DNA of 64,000 bases from Apis mellifera (lineage: Eukaryota; Arthropoda; Insecta; Hymenoptera; Apidae). The stretch's first letter is position 1, and each line of letters opens with the position of its first letter. The notes below the pieces were generated by a model. The model worked only from the letters and a program-made list of their open reading frames with translations. It was not told where the DNA came from and did no database searches. The DNA is taken from NCBI RefSeq assembly GCF_003254395.2, contig NC_037650.1, positions 3,841,001-3,905,000 of the forward strand, read 5' to 3'. This document shows, piece after piece, positions 13,599 through 23,600 of this stretch. A program made the position numbers and the translations under genes.

Positions 13599-15214
13599 TT
13601 ATGATAAATTATTAATGCAAACATTTTGCCGTAAAATTTCGCAATCTTTTGACACAAATTCTCGAAAAGCATTATTTTTCAGAGATTCCCCAGTTTGTCT
13701 TTGTTGTAAAATTTTTTCGAATATGTGCCACTCTCTTTCTTCTTTCTTCTTAATATTGTTTCCCTTGAAATTTAGATTTATATATACAATATAATAAATT
13801 AATTTTAGATAGAATTTTAATTACCTCGATGAGAACATATAAAAGACCTTTGCTTGTATTGCCACGTAACATATAATTCTGATAATAGAGACAGTTTATC
13901 AATTCTTCTAAAACATTTTTCGTTAAATGATTATCTAAATGAAAAAGATCTTATTTCAGATTTCTCATTATTCAAAATAAATTATAAATATTTACAGCTT
14001 AAATCTAAGTATTGTAATTCCAAATTTCCAATTGCCATTATTTCTCCATGCATTGGATAACTTTCTTTCCTAAAAGGATGGGATGGCATTTCATCTTCCA
14101 CTATTGTTTTAAATTTCTGTGAATTTTAAATTAAATTTTAAAAAAATAACCAATCTAGATCATGTGTTGTTAAAAGTTTCTATAGATTTCATTCATTACA
14201 TGCATAAAATCTGAATCTTCAATTAAATTTCCTTCTTCTTTTATTATCATTGAAGAATCTTGAAGAGCTAAAAAAATAATTTATTCTTTTATAAAAAGGA
14301 AGTTGATAGAAAAATATATCATTTTCACGATATATACATTTTTTAGATTTTCGATTTTGCCGTGTTTTAAATTTATTATTAACATTTTTTTTTACTGATT
14401 CTCCATTTATGCTTTTATCAATTTCTTCCATTTTTTTCTTTTCCATCTATTAAATATTTAATAATTATATAAAAAAAATTTATACATTTTTTTTTAAAAC
14501 TATGGAAGAAGTTTAATAAATATTTGATTACCCATTCATCCAACAATGCCAGTTCAGCGAATTTTCTACGACGCAGTTCTACAATTTCTTCATGTTTTAA
14601 AGTAATCCTAACTTAATCGATTAAATATATTATTTAATGTTAGATATTAATCAATATAGTATGAATCAGAATAAATTATAATACATTTTAAGTTCTTGTA
14701 CTATTAATGATGCTCCTTCATCACATATTCTATTCCCAAGTAAAACTAAGCAGCTTAAAGATCTGTAATTGTAAAAAAACTTAGATTGTAATTGTAAGTT
14801 GTGTTTGATAAATAATAAAATATTTTTCTTTCTTTTACAGATATTATTTCAATGAATATTGAATAATGAACAATGAACGAAAAGAATAAAAAATAGATTG
14901 CGATATAGTACTATCATATTATTATATTTATTATGTTATATTATATTTTGAATGCTGTACATATAATGAAGCAATGATTGGAAATATTTGTAATTACAAG
15001 AATAACAATTTTTATAATTGATTTGAAACAATATAACAGCTTAAAAAGGTAAGTAACAAATAAATATATACTAGTTAATTTTTGTCTTTAAAATTGCATT
15101 TTCTTTCAAATTATACATTTCCGATAAAAACATTCTCAATATGTTAGAAGTTTGATTGCAAAACTTGTGCAATCGGATTTCTCTTAGTGTCATCTCTTTT
15201 AGATTTATATTCTT
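13599..15214 (-). CDS. Leucine-rich-repeat protein, LRRC71-like (5' end uncertain)
   Basis: Eight short exons join in phase on the minus strand: 15214-15117, 14762-14685, 14607-14532, 14446-14338, 14267-14200, 14116-13996, 13934-13825 and 13763-13599. They give 274 residues to a TAA at 13601-13599. LRR-type segments are visible: LSCLVLLGNRICDEGASL (exon 2) and LELQYLDLSYNHLTKNVLEE (exons 6-7). A lysine-rich insert (MEKKKMEEIDKS onward, exon 4) lies between them, and the C-terminus is charged and helical (KKEEREWHIFEK). Split repeats, a charged insert and a GLLYVL segment after a LYYQ block recall LRRC71, a cilium-associated vertebrate family, but that match is from memory and uncertain. The 5' exon begins at an acceptor (TAACAG|AAG). 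An internal ATG (codon 8, MTLREIRLHK) could be the true start, or upstream exons may be lost in the satellite/gap. In-frame alternative acceptors exist for the last exon (13763, 13748 or 13745). Confidence 0.6.
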
Positions 15215-15457
15215 CTGTTACAAAATTTAAAATATGGACAAAATTCTTTCTATTGTCCAAATTTTAACTTTCAACCAGAAGCAAATATATTTCAACAAGA
15301 GATGGCACGTGATATTTGTAAGAAATTGTTTAATTCAAAAATTTTGTTTAAAATTACAGATAAAATTTTTGGCCAGAAATACGAACTTCTACAGGAGGAT
15401 ATAATTAAAGGATATCAAGAAGTGGTCAAGAAGTTTTTTCAAGAATTTTTGCCTTGA
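15203..15457 (+). CDS. Coding-like terminal exon of unknown plus-strand gene
   Basis: A frame is open for 84 codons from a good acceptor (TCTCTTTTAG|ATTT, 15201-15202) to TGA at 15455-15457, in AT-rich DNA where stops are frequent. The peptide is protein-like rather than low-complexity: it includes FQPEANIFQQEMARDICKKL, then KIFGQKYELLQEDIIKGY and a final KKFFQEFLP. Predicted amphipathic helices are likely. A second strong acceptor at 15277-15278 (TTTCAACCAG|AA) keeps the same frame. An ATG at 15302 would give a 51-residue ORF if translation starts here. I could not find a matching upstream exon on the plus strand, and the space to the left is taken by the antisense LRR gene. It could be a displaced or orphan last exon, a small independent gene, or a decaying pseudogene. 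I do not recognise the family. Confidence 0.4.
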   Translation: MYILLLQNLKYGQNSFYCPNFNFQPEANIFQQEMARDICKKLFNSKILFKITDKIFGQKYELLQEDIIKGYQEVVKKFFQEFLP

Positions 15458-15509
15458 AGAATTAAACACGTTATTATTAATAACCAAAATATAGATAAAT
15501 TAATTAATA

Positions 15510-15724
15510 ATTAAAAAATATGTAATTGTAATTGTAAATTATATTCAATAAACATCATTTTTCAATAATGAATGAGTTCTTCATTTATAAAACCTTTATT
15601 CCTATATTCCTTTTAGATTAAAAAATATGTAATTCTAATTATAAATTATATTCAATAAACGACATTTTTCAATAAATGAATGAGTACTTTCTTTAAAAAT
15701 CCTTTATTCCTGTATTCCTTCTAG
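15510..15724. repeat. Two tandem copies of a ~108 bp AT-rich repeat
   Basis: Two similar stretches begin with TTAAAAAATATGTAATT at about 15511 and 15616. Each contains TTATATTCAATAAAC, then TTTTTCAATAA with TGAATGAGT, and ends with a CCTTTATTCC-type segment and TATTCCTT. Each carries an AATAAA hexamer on the plus strand. They sit between the orphan exon and the 365-bp satellite. Confidence 0.7.
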
Positions 15725-15744
15725 TACCTTAAATTTACGAAAAC

Positions 15745-17215
15745 AGCTACGAAAAAACTGAGAGCGTCATAATATAGCCCTTTCGAAACCAATCAACTTT
15801 TATTTGAAACGTTTTTTAATATTCTGAATAAGAAGCGAGATATTAAAAAAAAGGTAGAAACGAAATTTCGGCGACCGAAGAAAAATTTTTGGCCAAAAAT
15901 TCGACTTTGTATTAGGAGAACATGATATGACAGGAGGTCGACCTCCTACAAATTTTTAATTTTTGCTATACCTTTTAAACTATTGGTTTTTCGCTATAAG
16001 TGGGTTAATACTTTTTTATAGGAAATTTTATGCTCTATCGATTGGCGCAATAAAAAATACATGTTATCGTTAAAAAAAACAAAGTTGTGCTAAAAAGCTC
16101 CTTATTGGTCAACCTACTAAAAAACTAAGGGCGTCGTAATATAGCCCTTTCGAAACCAATCAACTTTTATTTGAAACGTTTTTTAATATTCTGAATAATA
16201 AGCGAGATATTAAAAAAAAGGTAGAAACGAAATTTCGGCGACCGAAGAAAAATTTTTGGCCAAAAATTCGACTTTGTATTAGGAGAACATGATATGACAG
16301 GAGGTCGACCTCCTACAAATTTTTAATTTTTGTTATATCTTTTAAACTATTGGTTTTTCGCTATAAGTGGGTTAATACTTTTTTATAGGAAATTTTATGC
16401 TCTATCGATTGGCGCAATAAAAAATACATGTTATCGGTAAAAAAAACAAAGTTGTGCTAAAAAAGCTCCTTATTGGTCAACCTACTAAAAAACTAAGGGC
16501 ATCATAATATAGCCCTTTCGAAACCAATCAACTTTTATTTGAAACGTTTTTTAATATTCTGAATAATAAGCGAGATATTAAAAAAAGGTAGAAACGAAAT
16601 TTCGGCGACCGAAGAAAAATTTTTGGCCAAAATTCGACTTTGTATTAGGAGAACATGATATGACAGGAGGTCGACCTCCTACAAATTTTTAATTTTTGCT
16701 ATATCTTTTAAACTATTGGTTTTTCGCTATAAGTGGGTTAATACTTTTTTATAGGAAATTTTATGCTCTATCGATTGGCGCAATAAAAATACATGTTATC
16801 GGTAAAAAAACAAATTGTGCTAAAAAAGCTCCTTATTGGTCAACCTACTAAAAAACTAAGAGCGTCATAATATAGCCCTTTCGAAACCAATCGACTTTTA
16901 TTTGAAACGTTTTTTAATATTCTGAATAATAAGCGAGATATTAAAAAAAGGTAGAAACGAAATTTCGGCGACCGAAGAAAAATTTTTGGCCAAAATTCGA
17001 CTTTGTATTAGGAGAACATGATATGACAGGAGGTCGACCTCCTACAAATTTTTAATTTTTGCTATATCTTTTAAACTATTGGTTTTTCGCTATAAGTGGG
17101 TTAATACTTTTTTATAGGAAATTTTATGCTCTATCGATTGGCGCAATAAAAATACATGTTATCGGTAAAAAAACAAAGTTGTGCTAAAAAAGCTCCTTAT
17201 TGGTCAACCTACTAA
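15745..17215. repeat. 363-368 bp satellite array, four copies, cut by the gap
   Basis: Tandem units are recognised by the marker ATAGCCCTTTCGAAACC, whose AGCCC occurs at 15776, 16143, 16511 and 16874 (spacings 367, 368 and 363). Copies are nearly identical, differing by small indels in A runs and a few substitutions. Each unit contains a perfect 16-bp palindrome centred on GTCGAC (15932-15947 in the first copy) and a TTCGG-CGA-CCGAA inverted repeat. A next copy would begin where the assembly turns into N. No ORF of note. This looks like satellite DNA, not a coding repeat. Confidence 0.92.
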
Positions 17216-17415
17216 NNNNNNNNNNNNNNNNNNNNNNNNNNNNNNNNNNNNNNNNNNNNNNNNNNNNNNNNNNNNNNNNNNNNNNNNNNNNNNNNNNNNN
17301 NNNNNNNNNNNNNNNNNNNNNNNNNNNNNNNNNNNNNNNNNNNNNNNNNNNNNNNNNNNNNNNNNNNNNNNNNNNNNNNNNNNNNNNNNNNNNNNNNNNN
17401 NNNNNNNNNNNNNNN
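17216..17415. other. Assembly gap of 200 N
   Basis: Exactly 200 consecutive N, which is typical of a placeholder for a gap of unknown size. It lies inside the satellite on its left side; the sequence to the right (from 17416) is not satellite. The true array length is unknown. Apparent ORFs crossing the N block are artefacts. Confidence 0.98.
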
Positions 17416-19870
17416 CTTGCAATCCGACGGAAATAAAAACGATCGGGAAAGATTTTTGCGGCGAAGAGCGAGAAATGCACGCGGATGGATCCAGATGGTT
17501 CCTTTTTTCGTTTTACAAAAGGGGAGGGGCAAACGTTATTTGCAGAAAACAAGGAATGAATGAAACGGGGGGGAAGAAAATGTGGAATCGAAAAGTATTG
17601 GAAAGTTTTTGAAGATCGTGTGATGAATAGGTGTTATTAGTGGCGGAAGTGGGGTAGAAAAATACGAGGTTAGCGGCTCGAACACGTGTCTGGCACGCGT
17701 GCCATTTTCCACAGAAGTTCACGCATCGGAAGAGAAGACTCGTGCGTTCGATTTCACGTTCGTAAGAGCGGCAAAGTATCGCGGACGAGGAGGAGTTCGA
17801 AGGGTTAATAACCCTCTCTTTCGAGAAGAGAGACAGACCTTTTCAAAGACTCGCTCTTCAATAACGCTGACGGCATTTGTAACCAGCTGGTGGTGGACCC
17901 TTCCCTTTTCTTTTTCTCTTCCTCCTCTCTTCCTGTCTTTTTTTTTTTTCAATTATCTCTTCTATCCCCAATATTTGATATTTTTTATTTATTTACTAGA
18001 GCTCGCGTGCAATGTCTTCGAAATTAAAATCTCAATCCACGAAGAGTGCACGAGAGTGTACGTACGTTCACGCGTTCTTAATCGAAATTTAAATATTTGT
18101 TCCTCGGTTTCTTTGGTGTTGACGGAAGAAACGTTAGTCGACGACCCGATCCACGCTCACGAGAAACCTTCCACTCTTTCCCCCGGCTTTCCCCCGGCTT
18201 GACACTGCCTGTCGGTTTCAATTACCAGATCCATAAATCACGGGCAGCGATTTCCTTCACGGTACACGGAAATAGCCGAACACGGTAAACGGGGGAAAGT
18301 GAAGAGTCCACCGCAGGGTGAACATCTTCGTACGAAGATTCTTCTTTCGTTGGGACGAGACTGGTTTCCCGACACGGGGTAATCTTTTCAACGAAACGAT
18401 TAAAACGTTGTTTGAAACGTAGTTGGGGGAGAAAAAAATTCCACGTCGCGTGTTTCTCGCGCGTCTGAACCGAGGGGGGCCTCTTCTCGCTCGTTTGATC
18501 CGAAACGAATGTATCCTGGTCACCGAAAAAGTCCTCGAACGACATAAATACGTGTCGGGACGCACGCATGACTAGCGTGAAACAAGAGCTGCCGTCTGGG
18601 AATGCAGCGAGCGAAGCTATGAATTCAAATGCAATATGGTAAGCCGACGGTGGTGGTGTGTTCCATTCAAGGGGTGTGCAGCTGGGGACGGAAAAGTTAA
18701 ACGGGAGTTTCTCAGAGTTGGGAGCGTCGATAAAAGTGGCTTCTAACCACTTTTTCGATCGAAAAAACGGGGCCTACTGCTCCTCTACCGTTTTAGCCAG
18801 TCGATCAATCGATATTTACGAATAACAGCCTCTGTTTATAGTCGCGGACAGTGAGTTGGGGAGGGGCTTGGGAAGGGATAAAATGTTGGAAAGGATCGTT
18901 TGGTTTATCGACTCCATTCATAAATATCGATTGAACGGCGGAGTAAATATAGCGCGTGTTGCATTCAAACAATCGGAGGAGAAAACGCGGCAAGCAATGT
19001 GCATAGGAAAATAAAAACACCTGAGGGCTTATCTCGCCGCGGTTAACTAATGATTCTGGGACCGGGAACGTGATAACTTATCGGCTCGATGTTGGCGCTC
19101 CAAGTGGCATGTTTTCGTACATTGAAACGTAACTAAACCGATTTGCGACGTGGGTCGCAAATAAATGAAATATTATGGCAAACAAGCGCGGCTTGTTTAA
19201 AACTTTGCCAATGCCGAATGCTAGAAATAGAAAGAATTACGTATTATTACGATTCGAATTTTATTCCCGTTCCTCTGAGAGACAACCTGTAGGTAGCGTA
19301 TTTATTGTGCGGATCGCGTTGTGCCCGTCGAGGAAAGATAGCAACTTATCGAGTATGCCGAGTCGCGTCCCCTCGAGTTCCTTCTTCTTCGACACACATC
19401 GTCCCTCCCCCTTCCCCCTATCGTCCTTCTATCCGAGCGACTACTTTCTATCTAGAAAAATCATTCACGGAGGAGAAGGCGAGACTTATACGATATACCT
19501 ATATCGATTCCCCTCTGGAATTTTGCGGGATAAAACCTCGGCTCCGAGAATTTCTCCTACCATCTCTGTTTGCCGAGTGAACGGAACGTCGAACGGTTGT
19601 ACAAGATTTTGCAAGGTGTCAGCCGAGGAGACATTAAATATACGCGAACATAGTAACGCGTTATTTGCATGCACTTTTGCGCAAACATTTGAACCCTCTC
19701 TACCGAGAATTCCAGTTAATTAGGATTAAACGAGAAATAAAATCGAAAATTGCTTCTATCCATTCGATCTTTGAAGAATTGTTTATTCAATATTATATTA
19801 TACCACGAGTATATACTTCTCGATCGAAGTAACGAAAGATCGAAATAACACTTTGAGCTTCGAGTGACGA

Positions 19871-19916
19871 GTCCGTGTCGTTCTCCTCCTCGGAGGAGGA
19901 GGAGAACGACACGGAC
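19871..19916. repeat. Perfect 21-bp inverted repeat (hairpin, 4-nt loop)
   Basis: The left arm 19871-19891 (GTCCGTGTCG then TTCTCCTCCTC) is the exact reverse complement of 19896-19916, with loop GGAG at 19892-19895. The immediate flanks do not pair. The loop is too small for an ordinary microRNA precursor. Confidence 0.95.
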
Positions 19917-20591
19917 GTCCAACGTGGTGGTGCTAGGTAACTCTATCCAAACGTCGTGGTCGAGAGCTCGCAAAGTATATTGAGTTACGAAATGAACGGT
20001 AAATCGAGGGGAGACGAGCCTAAAATAGAGAGCCACTGCCAACCGCGACACGGTTTAAATACCGGCATTAAGACGATCTTCCGGTTATACCGAGCCGCAC
20101 GGTATAATCCACGCAACGATGGACGATGGTGGTGGTGGTGGTTGTTGCCTACGTTCCAAGCTTCGCGCTTCTTAAATTAAGCCCCGAGCAATATTTCTCA
20201 TCGCCGAAATGTAAAATAATCCAAATATTTCCGACCCCTCTCCATCCTCCTCCCTGATTAATTCATCATCGACGATGACTTAGGAGAAAAGATCGAACGA
20301 AATTGATTATTTTATTTTGCCTTTTTCGAAACGACGAAATCGTAGCAACGAGGACGAATTGGCTCGAATCGCGGGGAGCGGATCACGGGAAAGGGATCCC
20401 TCTTTTTCACGAAAATCACCGTGCCGCTCCAAGTGTCGCCGGTAGTCAGGGGTAAGTGACACCGGGTGAACTCTCTCTCGTTTCTATATATAAACGAAAA
20501 TAAACCACAGTGACATTTGAACCGTGCTTCTCCCCCTCCCCTCCCCCGTCCCCGCGTGCACGATCGTCGATCCCTCTCTCTTTGGGACGCA

Positions 20592-20599
20592 GCGGCGGC

Positions 20600-20630
<31 letters not shown>

Positions 20631-20632
20631 CG
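20592..20632 (+). repeat. Trinucleotide microsatellite (GCG)n-(ACG)n
   Basis: An uninterrupted trinucleotide run that switches from GCG to ACG units. On the opposite strand it reads as CGC/CGT. It is responsible for the poly-Ala/poly-Thr/poly-Asp ORFs here, which I do not consider genes. Confidence 0.9.
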
Positions 20633-23600
20633 TACCAAAAGGGAAACGGCGTTGCAGCGTCGCGACGATCGCCGAGAAAAATTGTGTCAGCTAAATTAGG
20701 AGAACGCCGGCTTCTCTACTGCTTTCGGAACTCTGCCTCTTTTATTTTTCTTTCTTTCTTTCTTCTTCTTCTTCTTCTTTTTCTTCTTTTTCTTCTTCTT
20801 TTCGCGCGGTTTCGTTTACATTGGAAACGAACGATTAATCAATCCCCCGCGAAACTGGACTGGACTGGACTTCTTGACTCAGCCAAGAAAGCCGGCTTTT
20901 GTTTTTTTTTTTTGTTCTTTCGAACGATCGCGCCGCAATTAAGATAGACGAGAAAGTTCGGGATGAGGATTGGATTGAACTTTGGAGCGATCAAAAATAT
21001 CGAGACGATTTTCATCTCTGTAATTAAAAAAGAAAATTTCTTCCCTACTTAATCTCTTTCTGCGAATATCTCGAAAATTGAATAGCAACTTGAATGGATT
21101 TTTTTTTTCCGAGTTACATAATATTTAAAGAATGTATATTTTTATTACATTCGTGTTATTTAAATACGCCACGAAAGGAATGAAAGACTTTTAAATACCA
21201 ACGTCGAACGAATGATTGATCGATGATTCCGTTCCCCCCTACTTGGAACGTGACTCATTTCATTGTCCATGTAGGTGGACACGTAGATGATGATCGTGTT
21301 TACACGTTCGCTCGAACGAAAGAAAGTTTTACTTTCTACCAATCTTCCGAACTATTTTTACCAAACCGGATTATTCGCACTTCTGCCTTCGAAAGATTCG
21401 CTTTTACGAATTTTCTTTCTTCTTCCGCAACCGCGTCGATTTCTTTTTTTTCCAACGGCCTTCATCTCGAAGGAAGCTACGTCGATATTACCAGTAAGAC
21501 AATATATCGCGTAACGTTCGTCACCGTTGCCTAAACGATTCTAATGAAGCGGCGCGAGGAAATCGCAAGCATTGTTTCGCCACGCGGCAGGAATAACAAT
21601 TAACTTTGCCAACGGCGGACCATTGGCGAGCAGATTATTCCCTTCGATCCGTACGAACGGAAGCTCGTACGAGCTCTCCATTCTCGAGGCCGAGGAAAGG
21701 AGAAAAAAAATATGCTTCTTCGACGGACGAGTAAGTTTTCAGGACGGGACGAAACGCGGAAATACCGCGGGGAGGAACGAGCGAATTCATTAGCGGACTT
21801 TCACCTCGATAACCAGATACCCCCCCTCCTCGCTGCGACAATACATTGCCACGAGAATTGAAAATCACTTATAAATAACGCGGATGGAGAACCGTATCAT
21901 CGAGAGGGAGAAAGAGAGACGATTGTCGCTTCCTTCTTCAGAGATATCTCTCGGCGAATTCCCTCCTCTTGAGGATGTTTTTTAAATTCCTGGGACAAAT
22001 CCTCGTACTTATTCGTCGATCAGTTTTGGAAATTTCGGTCGGGCGTTATTTTTATCGATGAAATACGGTGGATCTGAGTGGAGTCGGTCGGTGGCAGGAA
22101 ATAAAAAAGGCGTGCACCCGTGCAACGGAAGAATGCGTAATAACGACCCGGCGATGAGCACCGTTATTAGTATGATTCGCGAGAGCTTAATTACTTTCCA
22201 GACGTTTGCGTGTCGAACGCGGATTCGCGCTCAACGATGAAATTGTATTCCGTGCGCGGTTCTTTAAAAGAAAAAAAAAACAGGATTTTAAATATTCGAT
22301 GATGATTCCGAAAATTCTAATAAAACGTCGACTTTCTTTCGAAAAGAGTCTCTCTTCTGTTCCTTCCTTCCATCAGTCGAGTTGAGGAATAATTTTAATG
22401 AAGGAACTCGAAAAATTAGAGTCAATTGGGGCTACTTTCCAGCCTCTGATACCAACTTGCATAAATTGAGCGTGGGCACACGTTCGCGACCCAGAATCGC
22501 GAGACAGCGAGGCTATCCTATCTTTTGACCGTGCACACGGAGATTTGACGATGACTAAAGGGTAAGAGAAAAAAGAAAGGGAAGGAAAGGGAAAAGGGAA
22601 AAAAAAGGAACTCGCATAAATTTGAATCCATCGTCGCTCTCGCACTCGCATGGCTCATCGAGTCTCGCTTCCTTCTCCTAAGTTGAGTTTCGTTTCCGTT
22701 CGAAGGGAGGAGTGTCGGCCTCGTTTAAAAATTTCGAATTGCAAATTTCGAGTGGATAAATTGAGCTCGAGGTCCGTGACACGGCATTCTTGCGGCGCTC
22801 GAGAAATTCTTACGAAACGCGAGCGCACTTTTCGAGCTTGAATCTTGTTCTCGTTGTAACGACTCGGGGAAAAAAATGAATGAAAATCGGCTTGAAAGAG
22901 AATCATATGAATCATTGGGGCTCGTTCGACGATATATAACACAAAGGGAGAGACAGTACGAATGATCGCTCGTGCCATTTTGGAATTACGTGCAAGTGTA
23001 CAGATACATTTCTGGTCAATGATTATGTGTTAATGAGTGAGAGAAACTTGTTATTTTCGTGCGCCGTTTGTTGCCGATGTATGACGAGTATGTAGTGACT
23101 AAACATTGCGTGCATTTGTACATTATCATATTGCTGAGCTATATAAGAACACTAGGGTGGTTCTATATAATGATCGAAAATGTTTTGCGAGCGTCTACAT
23201 TTTCGTTTAAATTAACACGTTTAAATAAGATACGGAAAACGACAAATAAACGAGTATAAGAATTACCATTCTTGGTAATTCGTGAAACAATTTATTTGTC
23301 GTTCTATCATTGTTATTTCCTCTTACAAACTACGTGAAATAATATATATATATGTATATCAAACATCGATTGCATGTTATCGAATGTGTTTAGAATTAAT
23401 TACACATATGCTAAAGAACAATTGAACAATATTGGAATAATGGTATTTTATTAAACAGAAGAGACGACAGAGGAGAATATATAATTATCTTCGAATAGAA
23501 TTATAAAATCGGGTTACGATTACACGAGTTATTTCAGCGTCAAATAATCTTTAATCGTAAATTACCGGAGCAGCTGTAATCATTGCTCTCGGAGGCAACG

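Noticed and set aside
15745..17215. Satellite considered as a CRISPR array or a hammerhead-ribozyme satellite
   Set aside because: Units are contiguous with no spacers, and I find no CTGATGA core with GAAA in the unit.
17181..17612. ORFs running through the N block, on both strands
   Set aside because: They consist mostly of unknown residues created by translating the assembly gap.
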